A DNA stretch of 28,380 bases from DUQW01 sp050953825 (GTDB lineage: Bacteria; Bacillota_I; Bacilli_A; Acholeplasmatales; Acholeplasmataceae): the NCBI GenBank assembly GCA_050953825.1, contig JBMNNF010000008.1, positions 1 to 28,380 on the forward strand, read 5' to 3'. Below, piece after piece: positions 7,620 through 13,884 of this stretch. Under the pieces are notes generated by a model that saw only the letters and a list, made by a program, of their open reading frames with translations, had not been told where the DNA came from and did not search any database. The position numbers and the translations under genes were made by a program. Positions within the stretch are counted from its first letter, which is position 1. Every line of letters starts with the position of its first letter.

Positions 7620-8460
7620 CTTCGCCCTCCACAATATACTCTAGTAAAGAATCATAAGTATATTTTTCACTAAATTTTAATCCAGTTTCTTCTTTTAGAT
7701 ATTTTAATATTTTGATAGTTGATGGTTCACTTAAATGATATTCTTCAAAATTTTCTTTGGAAAACAAATCTTCTTTCAAACCATCAAAAGTAATTAATCC
7801 GTCATCTAAAACAATAACTCTCTTACAATATTCACTAACTAAATCCATATCGTGAGTAATTAAAATAATAGTTTTATTTGTTTTCTCATGGATTTCTTGA
7901 AATAAATCCATCATCTCGCGACGACCTTGAGGATCTAATCCTCTAGTTGGTTCATCCAAAACTAACACTTTCGGATCCATCGCTAAAATACCAGCAATAG
8001 CCGCTCTTCTCATTTGTCCACCACTAATTCTAAATGGAGACGCTTTTAAAATTTCATCATCAAGTCCAACTAACTTTGCCGCTTCTTTAGCTCTTTCTTC
8101 AGCGTTAGCTGCCGTCTTTTTAAAGTTTTTTGGACCAAACATAATATCTTTTAAAACCGTTTCTTCAAATAGTTGATATTCAGGAAACTGAAAAACTAAA
8201 CCAACTTCTTGACGAAGTTGATTTATTTTTTGTCTCTTTTTAGGAGGTAGCGTAAATCCAAAAACATTAACAACACCACTATTAGGAATTAATAAACCAT
8301 TCATCAACTGAACTAATGTTGATTTACCACTTCCAGTATGTCCAACAACAGCGATAAATTCACCAGTTGAGTTAATTTTTAAGTCAACTCCTTTGAGGGC
8401 GTGTGTTTTATCAGTGAGGCCGCTATATTCAAAGTTTACTTTCTCAAACCGTATTTCCAT
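7612..8460 (-). CDS. ecfA2: ECF transporter ATPase EcfA2
   Basis: A 282-residue ABC ATPase of the CbiO type. It has Walker A GHTGSGKST, Q-loop VFQFPEYQLFEETV, ABC signature ISGGQMRR, Walker B VLVLDEPTRGLDPQG and switch ITHDMD, all intact. The FQFPEYQLF variant of the Q-loop and the C-terminal extension are typical of the A2 partner of the EcfA1-EcfA2 heterodimer. The start has TGGAGG five bases upstream and overlaps the ecfA1 3' end by 25 bases, suggesting coupled synthesis. Confidence 0.96.
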   Translation of the reverse strand: MEIRFEKVNFEYSGLTDKTHALKGVDLKINSTGEFIAVVGHTGSGKSTLVQLMNGLLIPNSGVVNVFGFTLPPKKRQKINQLRQEVGLVFQFPEYQLFEETVLKDIMFGPKNFKKTAANAEERAKEAAKLVGLDDEILKASPFRISGGQMRRAAIAGILAMDPKVLVLDEPTRGLDPQGRREMMDLFQEIHEKTNKTIILITHDMDLVSEYCKRVIVLDDGLITFDGLKEDLFSKENFEEYHLSEPSTIKILKYLKEETGLKFSEKYTYDSLLEYIVEGEDE

Positions 8461-9260
8461 AACGCCTCCATAATTTTATCTTTATTCTTAAAGTTATAGT
8501 TTTTTAAATCATTTTGTAACTTTAAAGCTAAAGGTAATTCTAAATTCGAAGATTTTAATAACTCTTCCTCTTTAAATACTTCTTCAGGAGTTCCTTCCAA
8601 AATAACTTGACCATCTTTCATTACAATTAGTAAATCACTTAAATTAGCGAACTCTAAATCATGGGTAATCGTAATAATCGTTTTCCCATACTTTTGATTA
8701 AGCATTTTAATTAATTCAACAACTTCTTCAGTTCCCTGCGGATCTAACATTGATGTTGCCTCATCAAAAATCATAATATCTAAATCCATCGCTAAAGCTC
8801 CGGCAATGGCAACTCTTTGTTTTTGTCCACCTGATAATTCATGTGGACCTTTATGTAAATAATCTTCCATACCAACTAAACTGGCATAGTGATTAATCTT
8901 TTCAATCATTTCTTCTCTTGGTACTTGTTGATTTTCCATACCAAAAGCGATGTCATGTCGCACCGTTACTCCAACAAATTGATTATCCGGATTTTGAAAA
9001 ACAATTCCTATTTTCTTTCTAACATCACGAACTGTATCTTCTGTTAGCAAGATTTTTTCTTCACCAACAAAAATATCACCCTCATCCGCTTTTAATAGAC
9101 CCATTAATAATTTGGCAAGTGTTGACTTGCCACTTCCATTATGGCCTAAAATAGAAACCCACTTACCTTTAGGGATTTCAAGGGAGATATTTTTTATTGT
9201 CTCATGCTTTTCACTATATTTGAAAGATAAATTATCTATTTTGATCAATTCATTCACCAA
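8436..9260 (-). CDS. ecfA1: ECF transporter ATPase EcfA1
   Basis: A 274-residue ABC ATPase with Walker A GHNGSGKST, Q-loop VFQNPDNQFVG, signature LSGGQKQRVAIAG, Walker B IMIFDEATSMLDPQG and switch ITHDLE. The DEATSMLDP form is characteristic of EcfA1. It is the first gene of the long operon ending at yitT. The start is uncertain: TTG at 9260 or GTG at 9257 are the only usable codons, and neither has a recognisable Shine-Dalgarno sequence. The extended -10 promoter (9280-9288) would give a leader of only about 15 bases. A 20-base palindrome overlaps the promoter and predicted transcript start. Confidence 0.93.
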   Translation of the reverse strand: MVNELIKIDNLSFKYSEKHETIKNISLEIPKGKWVSILGHNGSGKSTLAKLLMGLLKADEGDIFVGEEKILLTEDTVRDVRKKIGIVFQNPDNQFVGVTVRHDIAFGMENQQVPREEMIEKINHYASLVGMEDYLHKGPHELSGGQKQRVAIAGALAMDLDIMIFDEATSMLDPQGTEEVVELIKMLNQKYGKTIITITHDLEFANLSDLLIVMKDGQVILEGTPEEVFKEEELLKSSNLELPLALKLQNDLKNYNFKNKDKIMEALWKYGLRK

Positions 9261-9262
9261 CC

Positions 9263-9282
9263 AATATCATATCTATGATATT
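9263..9282 (-). promoter_or_regulatory. Palindrome overlapping the ecfA1 promoter (operator candidate)
   Basis: A perfect 9+9 base inverted repeat with a 2-base spacer. On the minus strand the arms are AATATCATA and TATGATATT. It overlaps the 3' half of the -10 box and the expected transcription start, where a repressor would act. The same core, ATATCAT-N4-ATGATAT, occurs at the pepF promoter (12028-12045). The bound factor is unknown. Confidence 0.5.
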
Positions 9283-9288
9283 ATACCA
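9280..9288 (-). promoter_or_regulatory. Extended -10 promoter for the ecfA1 operon
   Basis: The minus strand reads TGGTATAAT, a perfect -10 with the TGn extension. No good -35 is visible about 17 bases upstream. It lies about 20 bases ahead of the ecfA1 start. Confidence 0.6.
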
Positions 9289-9319
9289 TATTTTAAAGGC
9301 TAAAACTCTGATAATAGTG

Positions 9320-9325
9320 TATAAT
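9320..9325 (+). promoter_or_regulatory. -10 box for the thioredoxin-like gene
   Basis: A plus-strand TATAAT 28 bases before the ATG at 9354. No convincing -35 element. It diverges from the ecfA1 promoter within about 60 bases, so both could be affected by the palindrome at 9263-9282. Confidence 0.4.
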
Positions 9326-9353
9326 AATAAATAGTGAAAGAAGTGATGCATTT

Positions 9354-9665
9354 ATGATTACTCATTTGAATCATTTGAACTATAATCGTGAAGTTACTCA
9401 AAATAAAAAAAAGGTAATTATTCTTTTTTCAGCACCTTGGTGCTTAGCTTGTCAAGAATTACTACCTTTATATGAAAAGTGGGCTGATGAATATCATGAA
9501 GAATATGATTTTAAAGTGTGTGATATGTCTAAAAATAAATTTTTAGTCAATAAATTTGATGTAGTAACGACACTAACTTTCATTGTTATTGATGGTAAAA
9601 ATGTTTTAAGAAGATTTGTTGGAATGCAAACTGATGAAACATTTAAATATTTTATGGAAAGATAA
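9354..9665 (+). CDS. Thioredoxin-family protein
   Basis: A 103-residue, single-domain, cytoplasmic thioredoxin-fold protein. The active site is WCLAC (Trp29, Cys30, Cys33) within ILFSAPWCLACQELLPLYEKW; both cysteines are present, so dithiol-disulfide exchange is plausible. The loop that normally carries the conserved cis-proline (xPT in thioredoxins) reads VTTLTFIV, with Thr72 where Pro is expected. The dipeptide between the cysteines is LA, not the GP of TrxA, so this is a thioredoxin-like protein and not the main thioredoxin. It is transcribed alone and ends at a bidirectional terminator. No thioredoxin reductase is in the window. Confidence 0.85.
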   Translation: MITHLNHLNYNREVTQNKKKVIILFSAPWCLACQELLPLYEKWADEYHEEYDFKVCDMSKNKFLVNKFDVVTTLTFIVIDGKNVLRRFVGMQTDETFKYFMER

Positions 9666-9682
9666 ATATTTTGGTCAATATG

Positions 9683-9717
9683 AAAAGAACGCTCTAGATC
9701 TAGAACGTTCTTTTTTT
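9683..9717. terminator. Bidirectional terminator between the thioredoxin-like gene and hsp20
   Basis: Arms AGAACGCTCTAGA (9686-9698) and TCTAGAACGTTCT (9699-9711) pair with one mismatch, flanked by four A on the left and seven T on the right. It serves the plus-strand gene well and the convergent hsp20 less strongly. Confidence 0.8.
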
Positions 9718-9729
9718 GTTGTTTATCCA

Positions 9730-10140
9730 TTATTTAATTTCGATGTATTTTGTTTCTTCTTGTTTTGTCCCTTCTTTAGGAAAAGACAATGTTAGAACTC
9801 CATTTTCTAATGATGCATTAATATCTTCTTCGGTAAACGATTCGCCAATATAGTAATTTCTTTTAACATTGACGCTTCTTCTTTCTTGTCTTAAATATTT
9901 TTCATTTTCATCTTTTAATTCTTCAGAATGAGAAACCTCAATTGTTAAATATCCGTTATCTAGTGAAAGTTTTAAGTCTTCTTTTTTAACACCAGGAACA
10001 TCAACTAATAGCTTATATGAATCTTCACTTTCTTTTAAGTCTGTTGCTAGATATGTTGTTCTTGTTGGCGAACCTTTAAAAATGTTTTCAAACATTTCAT
10101 CGAAAACTCCGAATGGATTTCTTCGTGTAATCTTATACAT
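9730..10140 (-). CDS. Small heat shock protein (Hsp20/alpha-crystallin)
   Basis: A 136-residue ATP-independent holdase. The N-terminus (TRRNPFGVFDEMFENIF) and the alpha-crystallin domain are clear: LLVDVPGVKKEDLKLSLDNG, then YYIGESFTEEDINASLENGV, ending in LTLSFPKEG, which is the family's A-x-x-x-x-G-V-L block. A short C-terminal extension ends YIEIK, carrying the I-x-I motif used for oligomer assembly. The ATG at 10140 is preferred to a GTG at 10149 because GGGAAG is eight bases upstream of the ATG and would be too close to the GTG. A perfect sigma-A-type promoter and a CIRCE element lie just upstream, so HrcA control is predicted. Confidence 0.94.
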   Translation of the reverse strand: MYKITRRNPFGVFDEMFENIFKGSPTRTTYLATDLKESEDSYKLLVDVPGVKKEDLKLSLDNGYLTIEVSHSEELKDENEKYLRQERRSVNVKRNYYIGESFTEEDINASLENGVLTLSFPKEGTKQEETKYIEIK

Positions 10141-10166
10141 ATTTATCACTTCCCTTTCTCAACTAT

Positions 10167-10195
10167 ATTATATCACTATCAATTAGCACTGTCAA
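10167..10195 (-). promoter_or_regulatory. Vegetative promoter of hsp20
   Basis: TTGACA (10190-10195) and TATAAT (10167-10172) on the minus strand, both perfect, separated by exactly 17 bases, with a TGA extension before the -10. The -35 hexamer overlaps the CIRCE spacer and one arm, so HrcA binding would block it. Confidence 0.88.
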
Positions 10196-10209
10196 GTGGA
10201 GAGTGCTAA
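10183..10209. promoter_or_regulatory. CIRCE element (HrcA operator)
   Basis: TTAGCACTG, nine bases, then GAGTGCTAA. This matches the CIRCE consensus TTAGCACTC-N9-GAGTGCTAA with a single mismatch at the inner base of the left arm. HrcA binds CIRCE in Bacillota; hrcA itself is not in the window. Confidence 0.92.
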
Positions 10210-10255
10210 TTTTGGTATTTAACACATTTTTTAATACTTTTATCATGAATCATTA

Positions 10256-10291
10256 CAATAAAAAAGTTACCCAATATTATGAGTAACTTTT
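10256..10291 (-). terminator. Intrinsic terminator after pepF
   Basis: Arms AAAAGTTAC (10262-10270) and GTAACTTTT (10283-10291) around a 12-base loop. Read on the minus strand, the hairpin ends in a run of T. It lies 15 bases after the pepF stop. Confidence 0.8.
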
Positions 10292-10305
10292 AGTTGCTTT
10301 CTTAA

Positions 10306-11997
10306 TTATAATTTAGTGTCATCAATGCTATCTAAATAAGCTTTTAACGGTTTAGCTACGCGCTTAATTGTTCCATCAACAAACGGATTTTCTAATCCTA
10401 CTTGTTTAAGTAGTCCTAGGAAACTGTATGATCCTCCGAGCTTACACAATGATACGTAATTATCCCATGCACTTTTATGATCTTGTTGGTCTTTAACCCA
10501 ATATTGGAACGCTACTACTTGAGCTAGCGTATAGTCAATGTAATAGAAAGGTGCCCCGAAAATGTGTCCTTGACGGAACCAATAAGTCCCTTTTTTCATA
10601 AATTCATCAACACCATAATCTAATGTTGGATTATATTTTTTCTCAATTCTAGCCCACGCCGCTTTTCTTTCATCTGGAGTTGCTGATGGATTTTCATAGA
10701 CCCAATGTTGAAATTCATCAACTGTTACACCATAAGGTAAGAAAGAGATAGTTCCAGCTAAATGATCAAATTTATATTTTTCTGTGTCTTCTAAGAAAAA
10801 TAAATCAATCCATGGCCATGCGAAGAATTCCATTGACATTGAGTGGATTTCGGCCGCTTCCATTGTAGGCCATCTATATGATGATAATAGATCTCTTGAT
10901 TGATAAACTTGGAATGCATGTCCCGCTTCATGTGTTAAAACGTCAACATCACCGGCAGTACCATTGAAGTTGGCAAAGATAAATGGTGATTTATAATTAG
11001 GAATATATGTACAATATCCACCACTTCTCTTACCTGGTTTAGAATCTAAATCTAGTAATTCGCGGTCTAACATAAAGTTGAAAAATTCGCCAGTTTCTTT
11101 AGACATTTCCTCATACATTTTCTTAGCTCTTTTTACCATCCACTCTCTATCTCCTTTTGGAGTAGCATTTCCAGATAAAAATGAAATGGCTAAATCATAA
11201 GATTTAGGATCTTCATATCCCAATCTTTTAGCACGACGTTTTTTTAATTCAGTCGCAATTGGGACGATTTCTTGATAAATTTGTTCACGATATTTAGCAA
11301 CTTCTTTTGGACCGTAATCAGTTCTTCCCATTTTGTCATAACCTAATTGAACATAGTTTTCATAACCTAGTTCTAAAGCCATTTGGTGTCTCTTTTGAAC
11401 CATTTCATCATAAATCTTATCGATTTCTGACTCTTTTGATTCAAGCCATCCTGATACTGCTAATTGAGCTTGTTTTCTAGTTTCGCGATCAATGTGTTTA
11501 ATATACGGAGTCATTTGGCTTAAATTTAACGTTTTGCCATCAAATTCAATTGCGGCACTAGCAATTAATTTAGAATATTCTGTAGATAATTTATTCAATT
11601 CTTGTAGTAATGGAACAATCTCCGGTTTAAATGTTTTTAGTTGTAACTCAGTTTGATCAAAGATTAGAGTTCCAATCTTTTCTTCAAATTGTTTTCTGTG
11701 TTTAGAGTTGTAAAGCAATAATGAAATTTGATGAAAAAGCGGCATCAATGTTGGCACTTCAACATCAAAGAATTCAGTTTCTTTTTCATAAAATTCATCT
11801 TTGGTATTAATTGAATTTCTAATACTTGCTAGAGTCGCCATTGTCCCGAAGTCTTCAGAAATTCTATCAATTTCTAAATATGCTTGGTATTGTTCTTCAA
11901 AAGTATGGTCATCAGTTAATTTTGCGATTTGTTCATTTAGTGCTTTTCTTAGTTCGTCTAAATTAGGACGAACATATTTGTAATCTTTAAATTTCAT
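10306..11997 (-). CDS. pepF: M3 family oligoendopeptidase (PepF-like)
   Basis: A 563-residue cytosolic zinc metallopeptidase. The HExxH motif is HEAGH at residues 356-360 within DVLTHEAGHAFQVYQS, and the third zinc ligand is probably Glu383 in MEAAEIHSMSMEFF. No signal peptide. The length and the tail motifs (GTYWFRQGHIFGAPFYYIDY) fit the M3 oligoendopeptidase F group, which cleaves medium-length peptides in the cytoplasm. It is monocistronic, with its own extended -10 promoter and terminator. SD AAGGGA lies about 10 bases before the ATG. The palindrome at its promoter matches that of ecfA1. Confidence 0.93.
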   Translation of the reverse strand: MKFKDYKYVRPNLDELRKALNEQIAKLTDDHTFEEQYQAYLEIDRISEDFGTMATLASIRNSINTKDEFYEKETEFFDVEVPTLMPLFHQISLLLYNSKHRKQFEEKIGTLIFDQTELQLKTFKPEIVPLLQELNKLSTEYSKLIASAAIEFDGKTLNLSQMTPYIKHIDRETRKQAQLAVSGWLESKESEIDKIYDEMVQKRHQMALELGYENYVQLGYDKMGRTDYGPKEVAKYREQIYQEIVPIATELKKRRAKRLGYEDPKSYDLAISFLSGNATPKGDREWMVKRAKKMYEEMSKETGEFFNFMLDRELLDLDSKPGKRSGGYCTYIPNYKSPFIFANFNGTAGDVDVLTHEAGHAFQVYQSRDLLSSYRWPTMEAAEIHSMSMEFFAWPWIDLFFLEDTEKYKFDHLAGTISFLPYGVTVDEFQHWVYENPSATPDERKAAWARIEKKYNPTLDYGVDEFMKKGTYWFRQGHIFGAPFYYIDYTLAQVVAFQYWVKDQQDHKSAWDNYVSLCKLGGSYSFLGLLKQVGLENPFVDGTIKRVAKPLKAYLDSIDDTKL

Positions 11998-12024
11998 TTA
12001 AAATCATTCCCTTCAACAGTTAAA

Positions 12025-12033
12025 ATTATATCA
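12025..12033 (-). promoter_or_regulatory. Extended -10 promoter of pepF
   Basis: TGATATAAT on the minus strand, with a weak TTTATT at the -35 position 17 bases upstream. It predicts a leader of about 20 bases. Confidence 0.6.
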
Positions 12034-12045
12034 TTTTAATGATAT
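12028..12045 (-). promoter_or_regulatory. Palindrome overlapping the pepF promoter (operator candidate)
   Basis: A perfect 8+8 inverted repeat with a 2-base spacer (ATATCATT / AATGATAT), overlapping the upstream part of the -10 and the TG extension. Its core is identical to the ecfA1 palindrome. Confidence 0.45.
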
Positions 12046-12073
12046 TTAATAAAATATTATAACTTTCGTCTTA

Positions 12074-12087
12074 TTACCGTTCGGTAA
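12074..12087. promoter_or_regulatory. Operator candidate 1 of the HipB-like gene
   Basis: TTACCGTTCGGTAA, an inverted repeat of form TACC-N4-GGTA with extra symmetric bases, upstream of the -35 region. It recurs about 51 bases downstream. Confidence 0.55.
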
Positions 12088-12094
12088 AAACGGT

Positions 12095-12123
12095 TTGTGT
12101 TCATCATTATTGTTTGGTATAAT
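12095..12123 (+). promoter_or_regulatory. Promoter of the HipB-like gene
   Basis: TTGTGT (12095-12100), a 17-base spacer, then TATAAT (12118-12123) with a TGG extension. The predicted start of transcription falls near 12130, inside the second operator. Confidence 0.65.
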
Positions 12124-12124
12124 A

Positions 12125-12138
12125 ATACCGAGAGGTAA
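12125..12138. promoter_or_regulatory. Operator candidate 2 of the HipB-like gene
   Basis: ATACCGAGAGGTAA, again TACC-N4-GGTA, covering the predicted transcription start and the AGAGG ribosome binding site. Two such sites flanking a promoter suit autorepression by a dimeric XRE-type protein. Confidence 0.55.
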
Positions 12139-12142
12139 TATT

Positions 12143-12340
12143 ATGGATGCAAAAACTATCGGAAACTTAGTAAGAAAGAAAAGAAAAGAACTAGGCTTGA
12201 CACAAGCCTATTTAGCTGCGGTAGCGAACACTGGCGTTCGTTTTATTAGTGATTTAGAGAACGGAAAACCTACTGTCGAACTTGAAAAAACACTTAATGT
12301 TTTAAAAGTTCTTAATATTAATTTAGAGGTTAAAGATTAG
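12143..12340 (+). CDS. HipB/Y4mF-like XRE family DNA-binding protein
   Basis: A 65-residue protein consisting of one helix-turn-helix domain: IGNLVRKKRKELGLTQAYLA, then GVRFISDLENGKPTVELEKT, closely following the HipB/Y4mF antitoxin pattern (GVRFISELERGKPT-like). The ATG at 12143 is preceded by AGAGG seven bases upstream. A longer reading beginning at 12095 is rejected because it would start upstream of the promoter. HipB-type proteins usually neutralise a HipA kinase and repress their own operon. No hipA or other toxin follows: the next gene is convergent and membrane-bound. It may be a solitary regulator or a remnant of a toxin-antitoxin pair. Confidence 0.8.
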   Translation: MDAKTIGNLVRKKRKELGLTQAYLAAVANTGVRFISDLENGKPTVELEKTLNVLKVLNINLEVKD

Positions 12341-12421
12341 AAATAAAACATACAGTTATAATTAAATTTATTAATTTTATCGAAAAACAATATAATAAAC
12401 TAAATAGTTAATGTAAATAAT

Positions 12422-12460
12422 AGAACTCCTGTCTCCGGTTAATCCGGGATTAGGAGTTCT
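12422..12460. terminator. Hairpin between convergent genes, likely bidirectional terminator
   Basis: Arms AGAACTCCT (12422-12430) and AGGAGTTCT (12452-12460) pair perfectly, with an inner CCGG/CCGG pairing around TTAAT. T-tracts on both sides are weak. It sits between the HipB-like gene and the convergent membrane protein gene. Confidence 0.6.
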
Positions 12461-12491
12461 GTTAATTTATATTAAAAATTTTTTATTAGTT

Positions 12492-13241
12492 TTATGTTTT
12501 TTCTCTTATTAAATATTTTTTGTACATCGCTATCGTCTCTACTATAAAAATTACTGATAGTATAAAAGATGCAATATTAGAAAAAATTAATTCTTGCTGA
12601 ATAAAAGTGTACCATCCATTATCAATTGACGCCTCTAGAAACTCTCCAAGAGGTATCGATAGTGTTAATAAGATTCTTGTAATTGACAACAAGTAATTGT
12701 TGTTTTGTTTTACTTGTAAAATTGTCAATCCGACGATAAAAATAAAACATATAGATAAAACCAAGATTTCCGTTGTTCTTAGTCCCCAAAATATGATAAA
12801 TCCTATAAATGTTCCTAATGTGATAACTGTACAAATTCCTCTTAAAATCAATAACCTATTGTCTATTTCATGTGTTGTCGTTTCTATAGTTTTGAATTTA
12901 TACATTAACTTTAATTCAACAATTATTAGTGATGTAGTAATTAATAACGATATGTTGTTTATTATCATTGGGCCGTGTAATAAAATAGCGGTACCTGTCC
13001 ATCTTAAACTTAACACTAGTGATGTAAATTGATACCACGTTAGAAAGAAAAATTTATATGATAATTTAAATATATTATCTTTCTTTACTAGTTGAAGTAT
13101 TGTAATAATGATTAAAATAGCAAAATTAATTAATAACACTACACCTTTATATTTATATTTGGTTTGGCTTACAAACAGAAGATATAGGGCCAAAACAATA
13201 ACCAATAGGCAGATTCTATATATCAATAGTTTTCTTTTCAT
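12492..13241 (-). CDS. Multi-pass membrane protein of unknown function
   Basis: A 249-residue, very hydrophobic protein with about seven predicted membrane segments (for example LLVIVLALYLLFV, LLINFAILIIITIL, ISLLITTSLIIVEL, VITLGTFIGFIIFW, ILVLSICFIFIVGLTIL). The loops are short and the C-terminal tail is basic (MYKKYLIREKT). No catalytic motif or family was recognised. AAGGAAG precedes the ATG at 13241. It lies 26 bases after the lipoprotein gene and has no promoter of its own, so it should be co-transcribed from the ECF-type promoter at 13819-13852. A role in the envelope response controlled by the nearby sigma factor is inference. Confidence 0.7.
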   Translation of the reverse strand: MKRKLLIYRICLLVIVLALYLLFVSQTKYKYKGVVLLINFAILIIITILQLVKKDNIFKLSYKFFFLTWYQFTSLVLSLRWTGTAILLHGPMIINNISLLITTSLIIVELKLMYKFKTIETTTHEIDNRLLILRGICTVITLGTFIGFIIFWGLRTTEILVLSICFIFIVGLTILQVKQNNNYLLSITRILLTLSIPLGEFLEASIDNGWYTFIQQELIFSNIASFILSVIFIVETIAMYKKYLIREKT

Positions 13242-13267
13242 AGTACTTCCTTAACCCCTCAAAACCA

Positions 13268-13759
13268 CTATTTTTCTTTTACTTTTACTTCAATGTTTTT
13301 TATACCTAAAACATCATCCTTATCTACAACAATAAACATCGTTCTATAAAAACCTATGTCATAATAAGCTCCCACTTCATAATTTTCACGTACTGTAATT
13401 ACTAATGTTGAATCGACGATCTTCATACTTCTAATTACCATTTTTTGTTTATGTCCACTATCATATTCGTAAATGATTAAATTTTTATCATTAAAAAAAT
13501 TTTCATCAAAAGTCCTAAGCTTTTGATTTATTTCATGCATATAAAATTCACCTTCTTCATTAAAAGTATCGCTATTTCTATTTACACAAAAATCTTTTAA
13601 CTCATCAAGTGAACTAAACATACTAATGTCTCTACCATAACCAACTCGTCCTCTACCATGATAATCAACCTTAAATCTTACTCCCGATTTACATCCTGTC
13701 ATAATTCCAATAAGAATAATGATTATTATAATCATAATCTTTTTAAATTTGTTTAGCAT
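13268..13759 (-). CDS. Lipoprotein of unknown function
   Basis: A 163-residue secreted lipoprotein. The N-terminus has a Lys-rich n-region, a long isoleucine-rich core and a lipobox GIMTGC. The mature part starts CKSG and is soluble. A C-terminal segment (NFFNDKNLIIYEYDSGHK, then STLVITVRE, then IGFYRTMFIVVDKDDV) faintly recalls the PrcB-type domain of secreted proteins; I do not rely on it. The ATG at 13759 has TAGGAG upstream. The longer reading from 13816 is rejected because it would start almost at the predicted transcription start. It is the first gene after the second ECF-type promoter, so it is a probable direct sigma target. Confidence 0.75.
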   Translation of the reverse strand: MLNKFKKIMIIIIIILIGIMTGCKSGVRFKVDYHGRGRVGYGRDISMFSSLDELKDFCVNRNSDTFNEEGEFYMHEINQKLRTFDENFFNDKNLIIYEYDSGHKQKMVIRSMKIVDSTLVITVRENYEVGAYYDIGFYRTMFIVVDKDDVLGIKNIEVKVKEK

Positions 13760-13818
13760 TCTAACCACTCCTAAAATATATTGAATAGAAAATATTATTT
13801 TGATATTTTCTTTCACTA

Positions 13819-13852
13819 AATAAGACGAAAAACAAGCCTAAAATCTCCAAAC
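13819..13852 (-). promoter_or_regulatory. ECF-sigma-type promoter A (lipoprotein operon)
   Basis: On the minus strand GTTTGGAGATTTTA, eleven bases, then CGTCTTATT. The CGTC core is a common ECF-sigma -10 feature, and GGAGATT lies at the -35 position. The same two blocks with the same spacing occur upstream of the sigma gene (15015-15048), while the spacers differ. The predicted transcript starts near 13812. Confidence 0.75.
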
Positions 13853-13884
13853 AAAAAATAAAGCTGCAATTGAGCAGCTTTATT
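13850..13884 (-). terminator. Intrinsic terminator of the sigma/anti-sigma operon
   Basis: Arms AATAAAGCTGC (13857-13867) and GCAGCTTTATT (13874-13884), with a T run on the minus strand at 13851-13856. It overlaps the last codons of the anti-sigma-like gene and directly abuts promoter A. Confidence 0.85.

Noticed and set aside
12068..12076. CGTCTTATT on the plus strand, identical to the ECF -10 block, upstream of the HipB-like gene
   Set aside because: No GGAGATT-type -35 block at the matching distance, and a good sigma-A-type promoter lies downstream at 12095-12123.
12095..12142. 48-base N-terminal extension of the HipB-like gene
   Set aside because: It spans the promoter and has no similarity to HipB proteins; the ATG at 12143 has an RBS.
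13760..13816. Longer N-terminus for the lipoprotein (start at 13816)
   Set aside because: It would begin about where the ECF-type promoter predicts the transcript start, has no RBS, and puts the signal peptide in the interior; the ATG at 13759 has TAGGAG.
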